A stretch of 64,000 bases of DNA from Caenorhabditis elegans (taxonomy: Eukaryota; Nematoda; Chromadorea; Rhabditida; Rhabditidae). The stretch lies in the NCBI RefSeq assembly GCF_000002985.6, contig NC_003282.8:124001-188000 (forward strand), in the 5' to 3' direction. Positions 11,401 to 23,700 of the stretch are shown here, one piece after another. Within the stretch, counting starts at the first letter, position 1. Every line of letters starts with the position of its first letter. The translations under genes were made by a program, and so were the position numbers. The notes beneath the pieces are model-generated. The model made no database searches. It saw nothing but the letters and a program-made list of their open reading frames with translations, and had not been told where the DNA came from.

Positions 11401-13621
11401 GGATTTTGAATTTTCAAATTTTCAGGCGCCAGGCCCGCAGCAGTCATCCACGTGGCTGATTCTTACTATCCTCGCCCTGCTCACGTTCATCGTGCTCCTG
11501 GGCATTGCAATTTTCCTCACCAGAAAATCATGGGAGGCGAAATTCGACTGGTATATAAGATTCAAGCCAAAACCTGGAGATCCTCTACGCGAGACGGAGA
11601 ACAATGTACCGATGGTTACAATGGGCGACGGTGCTGGAAGTTCTGTGCCAGAAGTTGCTCCAATCGAGCAGCAGGGAAGCACAATGAGCACATCTGCAGG
11701 GAACTCGTTCCCTCCTGGAATCATGCCTAATAACATGAAGGATATGCTTGATGTACTCGAGGAGACAAGTGGATCTGGTATGGGTCCAACTACACTTCAC
11801 AAACTCACGATTGGTGGACAGATCAGGTTAACTGGTAGAGTTGGATCCGGAAGATTTGGTAACGTGTCACGTGGAGACTACCGAGGTGAAGCGGTCGCTG
11901 TGAAGGTTTTCAATGCGCTCGACGAGCCGGCGTTCCACAAGGAGACGGAGATCTTTGAGACGCGGATGTTGAGGCATCCGAATGTGCTGAGATATATTGG
12001 AAGTGATCGGGTTGATACTGGATTTGTAACAGAACTTTGGCTGGTGACAGAGTATCATCCCAGCGGGTCCTTGCACGATTTTCTGCTCGAGAATACGGTT
12101 AACATTGAGACGTATTATAATTTGATGAGGTCGACGGCAAGTGGACTTGCGTTCCTGCACAATCAGATTGGAGGGAGCAAAGGTAAGTGCAATATACATG
12201 TGTCTCAGAAATCTAGGAGCCTAGACTAGGCCCCTGAGAAGAAAAATTTGGACCAACGGTGTCTGAAACTTTTCTATTCAGAGAGTAGTCTAGGACGCCA
12301 ACTGAGTCCGCTGGCCAGACGTACTCTGTCGTTGAACATATATTAATCAAAATACAAATTCCAGAGTCCAACAAGCCAGCGATGGCTCACCGGGATATCA
12401 AGAGCAAGAACATCATGGTCAAGAACGATCTGACGTGTGCCATCGGAGATCTCGGTCTCTCGTTATCCAAGCCAGAAGACGCGGCATCAGATATTATTGC
12501 CAATGAGAACTACAAGTGCGGTACTGTTGTGAGTTTTGGGATCTAGGCCATTTTAGTCAGAGAGCTCAAGGCTCGAGACCCTGCCAAGACGGAGGTTTTG
12601 GCGTAAAGTCTAGCTATAATCTTTTTTCAAAATTTTCACAAATTAAATTTTTTAGAGATACCTTGCACCGGAAATCCTGAACAGTACGATGCAGTTCACC
12701 GTCTTCGAGAGCTACCAATGTGCCGATGTCTACTCATTTTCTCTAGTCATGTGGGAAACCCTATGCAGATGTGAAGATGGAGATGTTCTGCCGAGAGAAG
12801 CGGCCACAGTGATCCCATATATTGAGTGGACCGATCGGGATCCACAAGACGCTCAGATGTTTGATGTGGTTTGCACGCGGAGGCTCAGACCTACAGAGAA
12901 TCCTCTGTGGAAGGATCATCCGGTAAGATAATAAACTTTATGTAAAGTACTTCTAACTACTTTTCAGGAAATGAAACACATTATGGAGATTATCAAAACG
13001 TGCTGGAATGGCAATCCGAGCGCCCGTTTCACCTCCTATATTTGCCGCAAACGAATGGATGAACGGCAGCAACTGTTGCTGGACAAGAAGGCAAAAGCTG
13101 TGGCCCAGACGGCAGGGGTGACAGTTCAGGATCGGAAGATTTTGGGTCCCCAGAAACCGAAAGACGAGTCACCGGCAAATGGTGCTCCGCGGATAGTTCA
13201 GAAGGAGATTGATCGAGAAGATGAGCAGGAAAATTGGCGGGGTAAGAATTTTGATCAGGCTCCTATTGTGGACCGAGCTACTAAGCCCGGACCAAAAAAA
13301 AACCAACATTTTGGGTATCATGTCTATCTGGTGCCTTAAATACCCTACGAATTTAGAAACTTTTCTCAAAAGCTTCCAACTAAACAAATTATCTTTAACC
13401 TTGAAGGTCAGATCTACCTACTACCTAATACTATAGTAGCGGACACTTAATAAGTCCAGGTCCCTAACCTAGCATAGTTTATATGCCCGCCACCGTAGAA
13501 TTTTGCGCCTTTAAAGTGAAGAACACTTTTCAACATAAATTAATTTTTTTCAGAAACTGCAAAAACTCCCAATGGACACATTTCCAGTAATGACGACTCG
13601 TCACGCCCACTTCTTGGTTAG
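8451..13621 (+). CDS. sma-6: SMA-6, TGF-beta type I receptor serine/threonine kinase
   Basis: Nine exons: 8451-8496, 9876-9962, 10295-10422, 11155-11373, 11426-12182, 12365-12528, 12656-12922, 12968-13241, 13554-13621; 669 aa. Signal peptide 1-16; a Cys-rich activin-receptor-type ectodomain to about 165 ([19 protein letters not shown]); membrane helix 170-191; GS-like segment TSGSGMG at 274-280; kinase from about 293 with GSGRFG (300-305), VAVK Lys320, HRDIKSKN (Asp423), DLG 441-443 and GTVRYLAPE. The TSGSG motif, DLG and RYLAPE mark it as a type I receptor. SMA-6 with DAF-4 transduces DBL-1 signals that set body size and male tail patterning. The tail after the kinase is about 75 residues, long for this class. 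Reading through the last donor would give another C-terminus ending at 13339. A possible splice or trans-splice acceptor ends at 8415. Confidence 0.95.
10690..11035. repeat. Three tandem about 115-bp units with CTACAGTACCC
   Basis: In sma-6 intron 3, units starting near 10706, 10821 and 10937 share CCCTATCCCTCTACTAA, TTAATCTCTTCAAAAAAC and CTACAGTACCCC. The shorter CTACAGTA motif repeats within each unit. Confidence 0.85.
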
Positions 13622-14759
13622 AGCCCATTTTATCTTCGTTCTTAGGCGCCAATATATCAAAATTATTATAATTATTATGTTCTATATACTACACTTATCA
13701 CCTCTCGTGACTTCCTCCCACCCCCATATCGATGATCTCATTTCTCTTCCTCAACCACTAACTGTCTGCTACCTATTTCTTGTTTATTAGCGGGTGCATT
13801 ATGCAGCTAATTGTCCGGCGCCCCATCATTCTAAAAGAGACTCCTCACCGTGTACCTCAGAAAAACATAAAAATCTTGTGATAGGTATGTACTGCATAAG
13901 CTTTATTACCCTCCCCCGAAACTTTGTAGTTTGTAGTTTACCCTGTTTTTTTTCTGTACCATGATTTCAAGTGTTTTTGAAATTTTATTTTGTTTTTATT
14001 GTTATTATTATTACTATTTTCAAAAAAGGAGAAAACACATTTCAATGCAAAAACTGAAAATGAAAATAAAAAATTTGATTTTAAGACATGATAATTATAC
14101 AAATATCAAAGACGGGCGGAACAAGGGATTGGTGGGAAATTTGAATCTTTCATAAAAACTCAAATTAGTGGGCTTTAAATTGGGTGGAGCTTTAGAAATT
14201 GCCACAAAAGGGGCGGAGCTCTACGCTCCGCCCACAAAATGGATGGACTGCAATTTCGCCTCAAATTTTACGAAAATTCAAAAAAAAAATTTTAAGCGCC
14301 GCGCACAATATGGTTTTAATTTTTGAAAAAAAATGAAAATTGTATATTTTTGACCTATCCTTACCCGCCGTCTCTAATAATTAGTTTTTGTAGAAATACG
14401 GAAAAAGTGCACCAGGATTGTGAGCTTGGTTACGGAGAATTTTCTTCAAAAATAAGAAAATTCCTAGAAATAACGAGATTGTGACGCTGAAAAATGGAAA
14501 GAAAATGTGGGGGATGGGGGCGGAGTCACACGTGGAATTTGAAAAAATTTGTGGGGGCGGGGCGAGAGATAAACTACAAGAATAATGCAAAAAAAGTGAA
14601 GAGAGATCAGATTCATAAGAAAAAGTGTAAAAAATGTGGGACCCCTTTATTAGTAGCGCACGGCGAGGGGTACTGTACCTCCTAACAAATTTCCAATTTC
14701 AGGGCGCACCACTAATAGAGGGTAAAGAATCAGTGCCTAAAGTGGGAGCCGAGGCTTCT
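13622..14759. other. Convergent intergenic region; no gene seen
   Basis: This separates the 3' ends of sma-6 (plus) and the collagen (minus). AT-rich stretches alternate with GGGGCGGAG / GCTCCGCCC inverted motifs near 14210-14240 and 14515-14565. An AATAAA at 14064 could serve sma-6, and TTTATT at 14646-14651 (AATAAA on the minus strand, about 110 nt after the collagen stop) fits the collagen gene. Confidence 0.6.
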
Positions 14760-17700
14760 TCAGTCAGTGACTGGCGGCCTCGTTTCCGCACCTTTCCCGG
14801 GCTGAGCTCCTGGTAGTGAAGCCCGTTTTCGGCGCTCCCAGACGTCGTTCTTGCCCTGAAAATTGGAGGATTTGGAGTGGGAGGGGTATGGTAGGTACGG
14901 TTGGTACGGTAGGTATAATAGACAGAACTGTATTACAACTGTTTGACCTATAGAAAACGCGGAAATTTTGGTTTGAAGTCATATTCCAGAAATAAAATTC
15001 CTGCGATTTCTGTTGGTCAAAAGCCCAAAGGACCTCTGTAGTACTGTACAGTCATATTACTCGATGTACAGTACAAAGTTTCACTCTCCAGAAAAATAAA
15101 CCCAGTTATAAACGTTTCTATCAAGCCAGTGAACACTCTGACTTTTATCAAACGTTTCTTTTTTCCAATGAAATATTATATATAGTTCAAAAAAAAATCT
15201 GCACTTCAATTTAAGAATTTTGCCTCCAAACTTACCCGTAATTTATTCGAACATTGCTCTGAAATATTTCGGGAATTTCAAAAAATTTTCTGACTCCAAA
15301 ACTCAGAAAACCGGTAACTTTACTCTCAACTTACATCCATAGGTTTCCAAGAACAATAAGGCAGAGGTAACCCATCTGGCCCAGTAGGACATGGTGCATC
15401 GAGTCCAGGTATTCCCTGATCTCCCTTCTCTCCAGCTGGACCAGGCCTTCCGTCGATTCCTGGCTCCCCATCGTTGCCGGGCGGACCTTGTGGACCCTGA
15501 AATTGGTATTTTATTAGGGTTTTTTACGAAATTTTTTGAAAGAGTCGCACCATAGGCCCCGGATATCCTTTCGATCCTTCGGGCCCTTGTTTTCCCTGTA
15601 ACTCATTGCGGTTAGGCTTTCATGAATCACCAAACACCACACTACACAAAGAAAATTGAAAAGGACCAGGATGCCACTACACCGAGTTTGAATTAAAATG
15701 AAAAGAAAAAAGAAAAAAACCAAACCTACCGTTTCTCCCTCTGTGCCGTGAGGGCCTCGAAGACCCATCGGGCCTGGTGGACCTGGGAGACCCAGGGATC
15801 CAGGCTGGCCTGGAAGCCCTGGAGGTCCAAGATCACCCTTTTCTCCAGGCGGTCCTGGAAGGCCAGGTGGACCCCGTGGGCCTGACTGACTGCCGCTGAT
15901 CTCTCCGGCGCCCTGGAATAGGTTCAGGTTTACTGTATGGGTAGTGAACTTACAGGTTGCCCTGGCAATCCGGGCGGTCCGATGTCTCCTCGATCTCCGC
16001 GCTCTCCGGAATGTCCTGGAAGACCCTGAGGTCCACGTTCTCCTGACGGCCCTACTGGTCCGTGATGTCCCTGTAATTTTGCGGTTGAAAACGATTATTC
16101 TGGTAAGTTACATAAGTGTCAAGCTTCTAAAAAACACCTACCCTAGGTCCCGGTGGTCCTGGTGGTCCTGGAATCACATTCTTGCCACGTAGCTCGGAGA
16201 TGTCCTCAATAAGCAGCGGCATAAGCTCGGTCTTCAGCAGCTTCTTCAAATCCTCATTGATAGTCCCGTTCGGTGCGACGAGTGAGATTCCGTGTCGACC
16301 CTGTTTGGATAGATAGAAAAGTGGATAGGAAAGAATGCTAATTAAAAGTCATGCAAAATCATGTTAGTGCACACTCACTCTCCGTCCGCGTTTGCCGGGC
16401 GTTCCTTCTGGTCCGGGGAGTCCCATGTCCCCGCGTAAGCCTTGCTCGCCCTGAATAACTAGAAGGATTAGCGAAAAAGCACACACAACACGTCACACTA
16501 GGTAAGTCTAACAGGCATCAAACATATTGAGATGTCACTTACCTTTTCTCCTTTGTCCCCTGGCCGTCCATCTCTTCCTGGTGGTCCTGGGGGTCCGACT
16601 AAAGCCTTGCCGCCGTTGAGAAGGTTAGCTGCACCTGCGGCTCCTGGAAGGCCTCGATCTCCGGGCTCTCCACGTTCACCACGCTCTCCTTTTTCGCCCT
16701 GAAACAAAAAATGATGTCCTTTGAAAAGTTAAGAGCACTTTGAATTTGATCTCCACTCTGTACCCTGCCTTCACAGAAAAACAATAAAGTTACAACATCC
16801 CTACCGGCGGTCCTTGTGGTCCTATAATCGTTCTTCCTGGCTCTCCTGGCGGTCCTTGAATTCCAGTGCACTGTGACGCGTGGCATACGCCTGGGGGTCC
16901 GGGCGGTCCAGGTGGTCCGGGGGAACTTGCAGTTGAAGAGGATGCGACTCTCGGGTAGGTGGAGAGGAAAGCGGTGTCTCCCTGAAAGGTTACGGTGAAA
17001 CACAGCGACAAAATCACAAAATTTGGAGTTAAGAAGTACAGGACCAACTGACAATTTTCCAACCAACCTTCTCTCCCCGTTCTCCTGGTGGTCCTCTTGC
17101 GCCGGGGATTCCATCTCTTCCAGGGCTCCCTGTCTCTCCCTTCGGTCCGATCTTCGACTCCCCGTCGAAGCCAGGCAACCCACGATCTCCCTTCAAGCCA
17201 TGTCTTCCGTCTCTTCCAGCTGGTCCAGGGGGTCCAGGCGGTCCTGGAGGACCGGGCAACACATTACCCATATTTGTGTGGTGACTCATTGGGCCGGGTC
17301 CTGCGTGGGGTCCTACGTATGGTCCGGTCATGACACCACGGTCACCCTTGGGTCCTGGGAAGCCTGGGGGTCCCAGAGGTCCGCGTTCTCCTCGGTCTCC
17401 TTTTGATCCTGGGGTTCCCTGAACAATTTTAGTTGAGAAAAAAAAAATTTTTGTGAGGTTAAAATTGTGCCGCATGCATGTTTCGTTTTCAGATTGGTAC
17501 GGTTAGGAAGTATCCAAATTAGGCAAGGCAACTGACACTCTAACTTAAAATTATTATATCTCTACGCAGAGACAAACTATCAAAAATTGTCAAAATATGT
17601 AAAATAAAAATTTATCATTTTATCATTTTATCATTTGACAATTTTTGACAATTCTGAGTTTTTCGAGTGAACAAAAAATACACCACACGGAAATTTCATA

Positions 17701-20700
17701 AAAAATAAGCATACCGGCAGTCCGCGTGGACCATCCAAGCCAATTGGACCCTGAATTAGTTGCAATGATAAGGTGGTAGGGGGATATTGAGAAATTTGTA
17801 GGGATGGTGCTGGTGAGGAGGTGATGGTGCGGGAGGTTTTGGGGTTCAAGCTAAGAGTTTATGCTTTTTAGGCCTATAAACTTACTATTAGAGTCGTAGT
17901 GGGTTTCTTAGGATCTCAGGAATAAGACTTAAGGCTTAGAGCTTCTGGCTTGAAATTGAATCTAGAATTTGGCTTATGCTCATTTTTAGCAGAGGCTGAG
18001 GACCTTCGGCTGAAACCTTGGGTTAAAAGGGCTAAACTTAATAATTAGGGTCAGATTTAGGGTTTAGAAACTTAAGCTCACACTTATACCTTATGCGCTT
18101 TACGCTTAGGCCTAGACTGGACGCTAGGATTTAGCTTAAACTTATGGCATAAACTCTGGTTTCAGGCTTACGGCCTTAGACTTTGGCCCTAAAATCTCCG
18201 CACCAAATGCAAAAACAAAGGGATGGAACAGAAAATGTGTAAAAAACTGAAAAACACACCGGAAATCCAGGATAGCCTCGAAGTCCTTTCGGGCCCTGAA
18301 ATATGTGAGTTGAAATGAGAAAAATTAGAAGAAACTGAAAGAAATTAGAACTTTTTCGTTGTGAATTTATAATTTCTTTGAGAATCCTGTCACCGAGAAG
18401 CTATCTAAAAACTACAACGACTACAAATACTACACTGTACCGCTGGTCCTGGTGGCCCTGGCATTCCACGTAGCTGAATTGCCTGTCCATCCGGTGAGTA
18501 CAGCATTCCGAAGGCTCGCATTTTACGGGAAATCGATTCATCTAGATTCTGAAATTCGGAAAACAAATGACTATCACGACCACAACTTTGAAAACTAGTA
18601 CATTTGAGAGTGGGACCCTCGGCCGGCGGTAGTATGGAGCTGGAAGACCTGGAAGTCCCTGGAAACACGAATAGATTTACAGAGTCACGACATTTATAGC
18701 TTTTGATATATTTTGTTGTCTCGGAAAGACTCTGGATTCTTGTGCTGGGAAGGGTGTATGAAAATGCATTAAAAATTGAATTTTCCGGTGGAGCTGTAGC
18801 GAGAGCAGCAATTCAATGAGCAATCGGAAACGAATAATTATCAAAATGATTGCAATTGAATTTTAAACATTTATCAAACATTTTTTCGGTTTGCAACTCT
18901 TTGAAGATCTATTTTACGCGGAGTGGAGATAAGCTTTTGGGCAGAAGGTAATTGAGTATGCTAACTTTGCACGGTTCTATCTCCGCGGAGAAAAAAGTTA
19001 TCAAAAAGTTGTCAACTAACAAAGTGTTTCTCATAAAATTTCAAGCATTTTGAAAATTGAAAACTTTTTGTAGCTTTTTTCTGCGCGGAGATATAGTCGT
19101 TTGAAGTTAGGGTCCTCTTGCCGGCCACCTCAGAGAAAGTTAGCAGGTTTTAAACCTTTTTAAACCAAAATTTAGTTTTCAAAATAATGTTTTCCAAAAA
19201 CCTTACTGGAGCAAATTTACCACCGGAAAAATCAAATTTTTTTGCTAATATGAAAATAAAAAAGTTCAGTGATATGGAAACGATCACCCACAGGCCATCC
19301 TGGCGATCCCCGTAGACCCTGAATTTGTTGATTTTTTCATTATTTCTGTTTGGTATAACTGTGAGATCGCGAAAAAGTATGAAAATTGGTCTCGCAACGA
19401 TTTTGTATTTGCTTAACGAGCGAGAGAAAAAGTCATCCGCCTTTAAGTTCGGGTTACGGTAGATTTTTTAAATTTCTATCTTTTTTTCAATTTCAAAAAT
19501 AGTTTCAGATTGAAAAATGTCATTTTTTGATAAATCTGAGGAGAAATGAAAATTAATTTCAAGAAAATCTGCAACGTTTGAAAAATTACACCGTACTATT
19601 AAATTTAAAGGCGCATGCTATCTTCTTATTTTCGGTTAGAAATCCTTCTGCGAGACCTTTGGAATTAACTTCTTGCGATTTTATGGGATCTAAGATATGA
19701 ATCTCGAAATTTTGAGAGTTTGAAAAAGAATCGATAATTGTTTGGCTTCAACTTACTGGTGGTCCTACTGGTCCGCGTTCTCCGGGAGGTCCTGAAATTG
19801 AATAATTATTTTTATGTTTAAATTAATTTTATAAATTTTCAATATCCCCAATTTTCCTTTAAACTGAACTCTTCCTTCCCCAAGGAACCCCAACACAGCT
19901 GCCGAACGCACGCTCCGTCTCTCTCTTTCTCTCCCGTCTCACCGAAACTGGTATACGCACAACGCTTCACGTGCCGGTCATGGCCGTGTGGCCTAATGGA
20001 TAAGGCGTCGGTCTCCTAAACCGAAGACTGCAGGTTCGAGTCCTGCCTCGGTCGAAATTTTTTGCGGGTTTCATCATATGTATAGATGCTCGCCGCCTGC
20101 TCTAATCACTTAATCAATCACGTTTTAGATTAGATCGGCTCCCGAAATCTTTTCGAACAATCAAAGTGGTGATGGCTACTATAAGATAACGTCAGGCACG
20201 GGAATTCGAGATTTTTCAAAGGTGGGAGGAGGGTAATTTGTTATTTTGAAAAAAAATTAAAAATTTATGAAAGATAAATTTAAAATCTTCTGTTTTTAAT
20301 GTTCAAAAAATAAAAAATAAACATTGAAACCCAATTTTTTAACAGATTTTCATTAAAACTTGACATGAGTTTCAAACTTCAAGTCCCAAAAATAATTTTT
20401 GCAGAGACGTAGAAAATTTTTAAATATTTTAAACTCAGTTATTACTGCAACTAACAGTTGAGAACGACTTTCAAAGTTTTTTTCCCCAGATCCCCCAAAA
20501 CTCAAACGCCCTCAGGAAAATCCGTGATAGCATGTCAATTGGTCTTGATGGCCAATTTGTCACATTTCTTTTGATCGTAGACACCCATTCGACCACAGGA
20601 CATCACATCAATTGTTGTAACATAATGTTACATGTTTCTCCCCCGTTGCTCACAGAGCATCACCTTTTCACAAGCATCTCGGGAGAATTGTTGAATTATA

Positions 20701-23700
20701 CTATTCAAATACACAAATACACAGAATTTACAGCCCTCTCCCCCCTCATATTTTGGCCGTAAGAGGTGCAGTTTACAGCGTGGTTGTTAACTTACCTGCT
20801 GGACACATACACGAATTGCGCACACGTCGAGACTTTGCCACGTCATCGTCGTCGGTGTTTGAATCTGATGAAGGGAGTTGGTCTATCTGGAAAAAAGGAA
20901 CTGAAAAGTAGGGTAGAAAAAATCTAAGTGTTTTCTAATTGATGCACCATGTCGTTAGGTAACTATCGATAACAGGAAGTCCTAGAAATCAGGCTAAAAA
21001 ATATTAGCTGAGTTTTTTTTCTTTATGCACCATGTCGGGAAGTAGTGGTTTCTGACATGGTGCATCGACTGAAAACTATCAAATCCAACTATGAAAGTTT
21101 GGCCACCACCGACTTTAAAGCTCTGCCAATTTTTTGATGCACCATGTCGGCAATTGCTGCTTCCCGACATGGTGCATCAAGGAAAAACCTCCGATGATAT
21201 TTTTAGACTGATTTTTAGGACTTCCCGTTATAGATAGTTATCTTAAAATATTTTGGCATTAATTTTGAAAATTTCCACTTCCTTTTTCTGGAAAATTCGA
21301 AAAAACGTTTTTGATGCATTTTGAAAATCTCTGAAACTTTCTAATTTCTTCTGAAACTGTCGGAACATTTGTAAATTTTTCTTTACATTCTCAACTTTCG
21401 GCCGATTCTGAACCTTGTTTTATTTTGAACAACATTCTACAAATTTATCACCTGAAAAATTTAAAAGTCCCCCGGCAATTTTTATTTATTCCCCCCCCCC
21501 CCCCCCCCCCCCTCCTTGAAACAAAATCTCTTGCCCCTCTAACCTTGACAGTGGCATGGCAAATTGAGTTTATGACGAACGATATGTGTGTGAAACTTTT
21601 TATTATTAAGTCCTAAACTTCTTCGGGCGGGGTGGTACTTTGACACGATTTGGAGTGATGGCTTCCCGCAGATTATGCGAAATGTGAGGTAGAGAGACCC
21701 CCTGTTATCTTTTCACTTGGAGAAAAGGAGTAGAAGTGAAGAAGAGATTCTTGACAGGGAGGAGCCCATAAATTATTACGTAATGCACTATGTAATACAC
21801 TAGAAATTTATGTAGATAGAGAGGCGGAATACGATTGCCGGAAGTTGCCGGAATTTGGACAAGCTTATGGAAAGTTAGGAACAAGTTGCTATAAAGTTGC
21901 CGAAAATGTAAAAAATTGCCGAAAATAACCGATTGCAAAAAAGGTATTAAATTTCACCGGAAATAGCCGGGTATTGTTAAAAATCTGCGAATTCAGATCA
22001 AAATTTGAGAAAATCAATAAAACTTTTGCAAATTGCAAAGTGCGAAAATTGCCAAAATACGTTAAAATGTTTGCTGAATTCTGTTGAAAGTTGCCAACAA
22101 CTGCAGAAACTTTTCGAATTATTTTTAACTTTCTCGATAATTTCCCGATTTTTTTGGTAAATGATGTCGAAAGTTTGAATAAAATTGCTGATTGTTTGGA
22201 GAAAGTTGTCAAAAGTTTGGAGGACGCTGTTCGAAGTCATAAAAAGTGGTCAAAAATTATTGATTGTTCTCCGCTAGAGCTAGGTTTTTTGTTCAATTTT
22301 TGAGAAACCTTTTCCTACACACGTTGCCATTACAGTTTGATCTACAAAAATGCGGGAATATTTTTTTTCAGAAAAAGTGTGACGTCAGCACGCTCTTAAC
22401 CATGTAAAATCATATGAGATGTCTGCGTCCCACCTCCCGCATTTTTTGAAGATCAAACCTAAGACATTCTGACTCCACGTGTGCCTACAATAATTGTTTT
22501 TTATGTCAAACTCTTCAGAAACCCTTAAAAATCTTCCAAATTGTTCAATAAAACCATAATTTCCCTCCATAAAACATATGTCGAAGATAAAAATGGTACC
22601 AACAATCGTCGTACTGTTCCTCCTGCTTTGCCAATCCTAACCGTCAATTAGAAAAGTGACGGAGGAGAGGGATATATAGAAAAGATGTGCGAAAATTATA
22701 GAGGATGTGTATGTGACAGTAAACGTCTCTTTAGAACATCCCCTGCCACGTGGCAAGCCTGGGGTCTACTTGACATTGGTCAGTGCAAACGAAAACAGCT
22801 GGTGCCTTGGCAGGAACGAGGTACAGGTGGTCATGTTTGAAGTGGAGTAGGCATGAATATCATGTTTACAGAAGCAGGTGATGGGACAGGGAATGAGTAA
22901 ACTCATTAATATTATGAGAAGCTTTACATGTTGAAAATTTGCCGAAGGTTTGAAAAAATTTCCAGTAAATGGAAATTGCCAAAATTTCTTCAAATCTGAC
23001 AAAAGTGGATGTCAATAATAAAATCCAGTGAAAAATGTCTGAAGTTTTAGAAAATTCCAGAACGTTTCAGAAAGTTCTAGAAAGATTTAAAAAATTTCAA
23101 AAAGTTCTATAAATTTTCATAAAGTTTTATAAAGATCTAGACGGTTTCAGGAAACTATTGAAAATTCGGAAATTATTTGAAAAACTTCAAAAAAAAATTT
23201 TGAGACTTTAAAAAAAATTTTTGAAATTTTCTGGAACATTCTGCAACTTCTTTAAAAGTTTCAAAATTTTGCAGAAATTTTTAGAACTTTTTAGAAAGTT
23301 GCAGAGGTTTGCATAAAGTTTCAGAAAACACTCTGAGATTTCAAAGAAATCTAGAGAATTCCAGTAATACTTTGGCAGTTTTTTTTGGCAAATTTTGAAA
23401 ATTTTACGAATTTTTGTACTTAAACTTTCTGAAATTTTTTTGGAATATTCTGCAGCTTTGAAAATTTTTTCAAGTTTCAGAAAGTTTCAGAAATTAAAAA
23501 ATATCTGAAATTCCAGAATATCAATTTTTCACTACTTTTCTTTTTTCTAATACCCATAAACAGTTCCCTTATTGTTTCTCAATTAGAAGAAAGAATGCAA
23601 ACGGAGCACACACTTAAGAGCTCTCAACAGTAATATGATATGAGGCGTGGCATCTCCCCCGTCTAATCATTCATACCTGAACGACAAGTTGATCGATGCG

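Noticed and set aside
17023..17406. 127-codon plus-strand ORF opposite collagen exons
   Set aside because: It is an antisense shadow of the Gly-X-Y repeats; the minus-strand frame explains the sequence.
22578..22640. Short signal-peptide-like ORF ([20 protein letters not shown], then stop)
   Set aside because: It stops after 20 codons with no donor before the stop and lies within a collagen intron next to a repeat.
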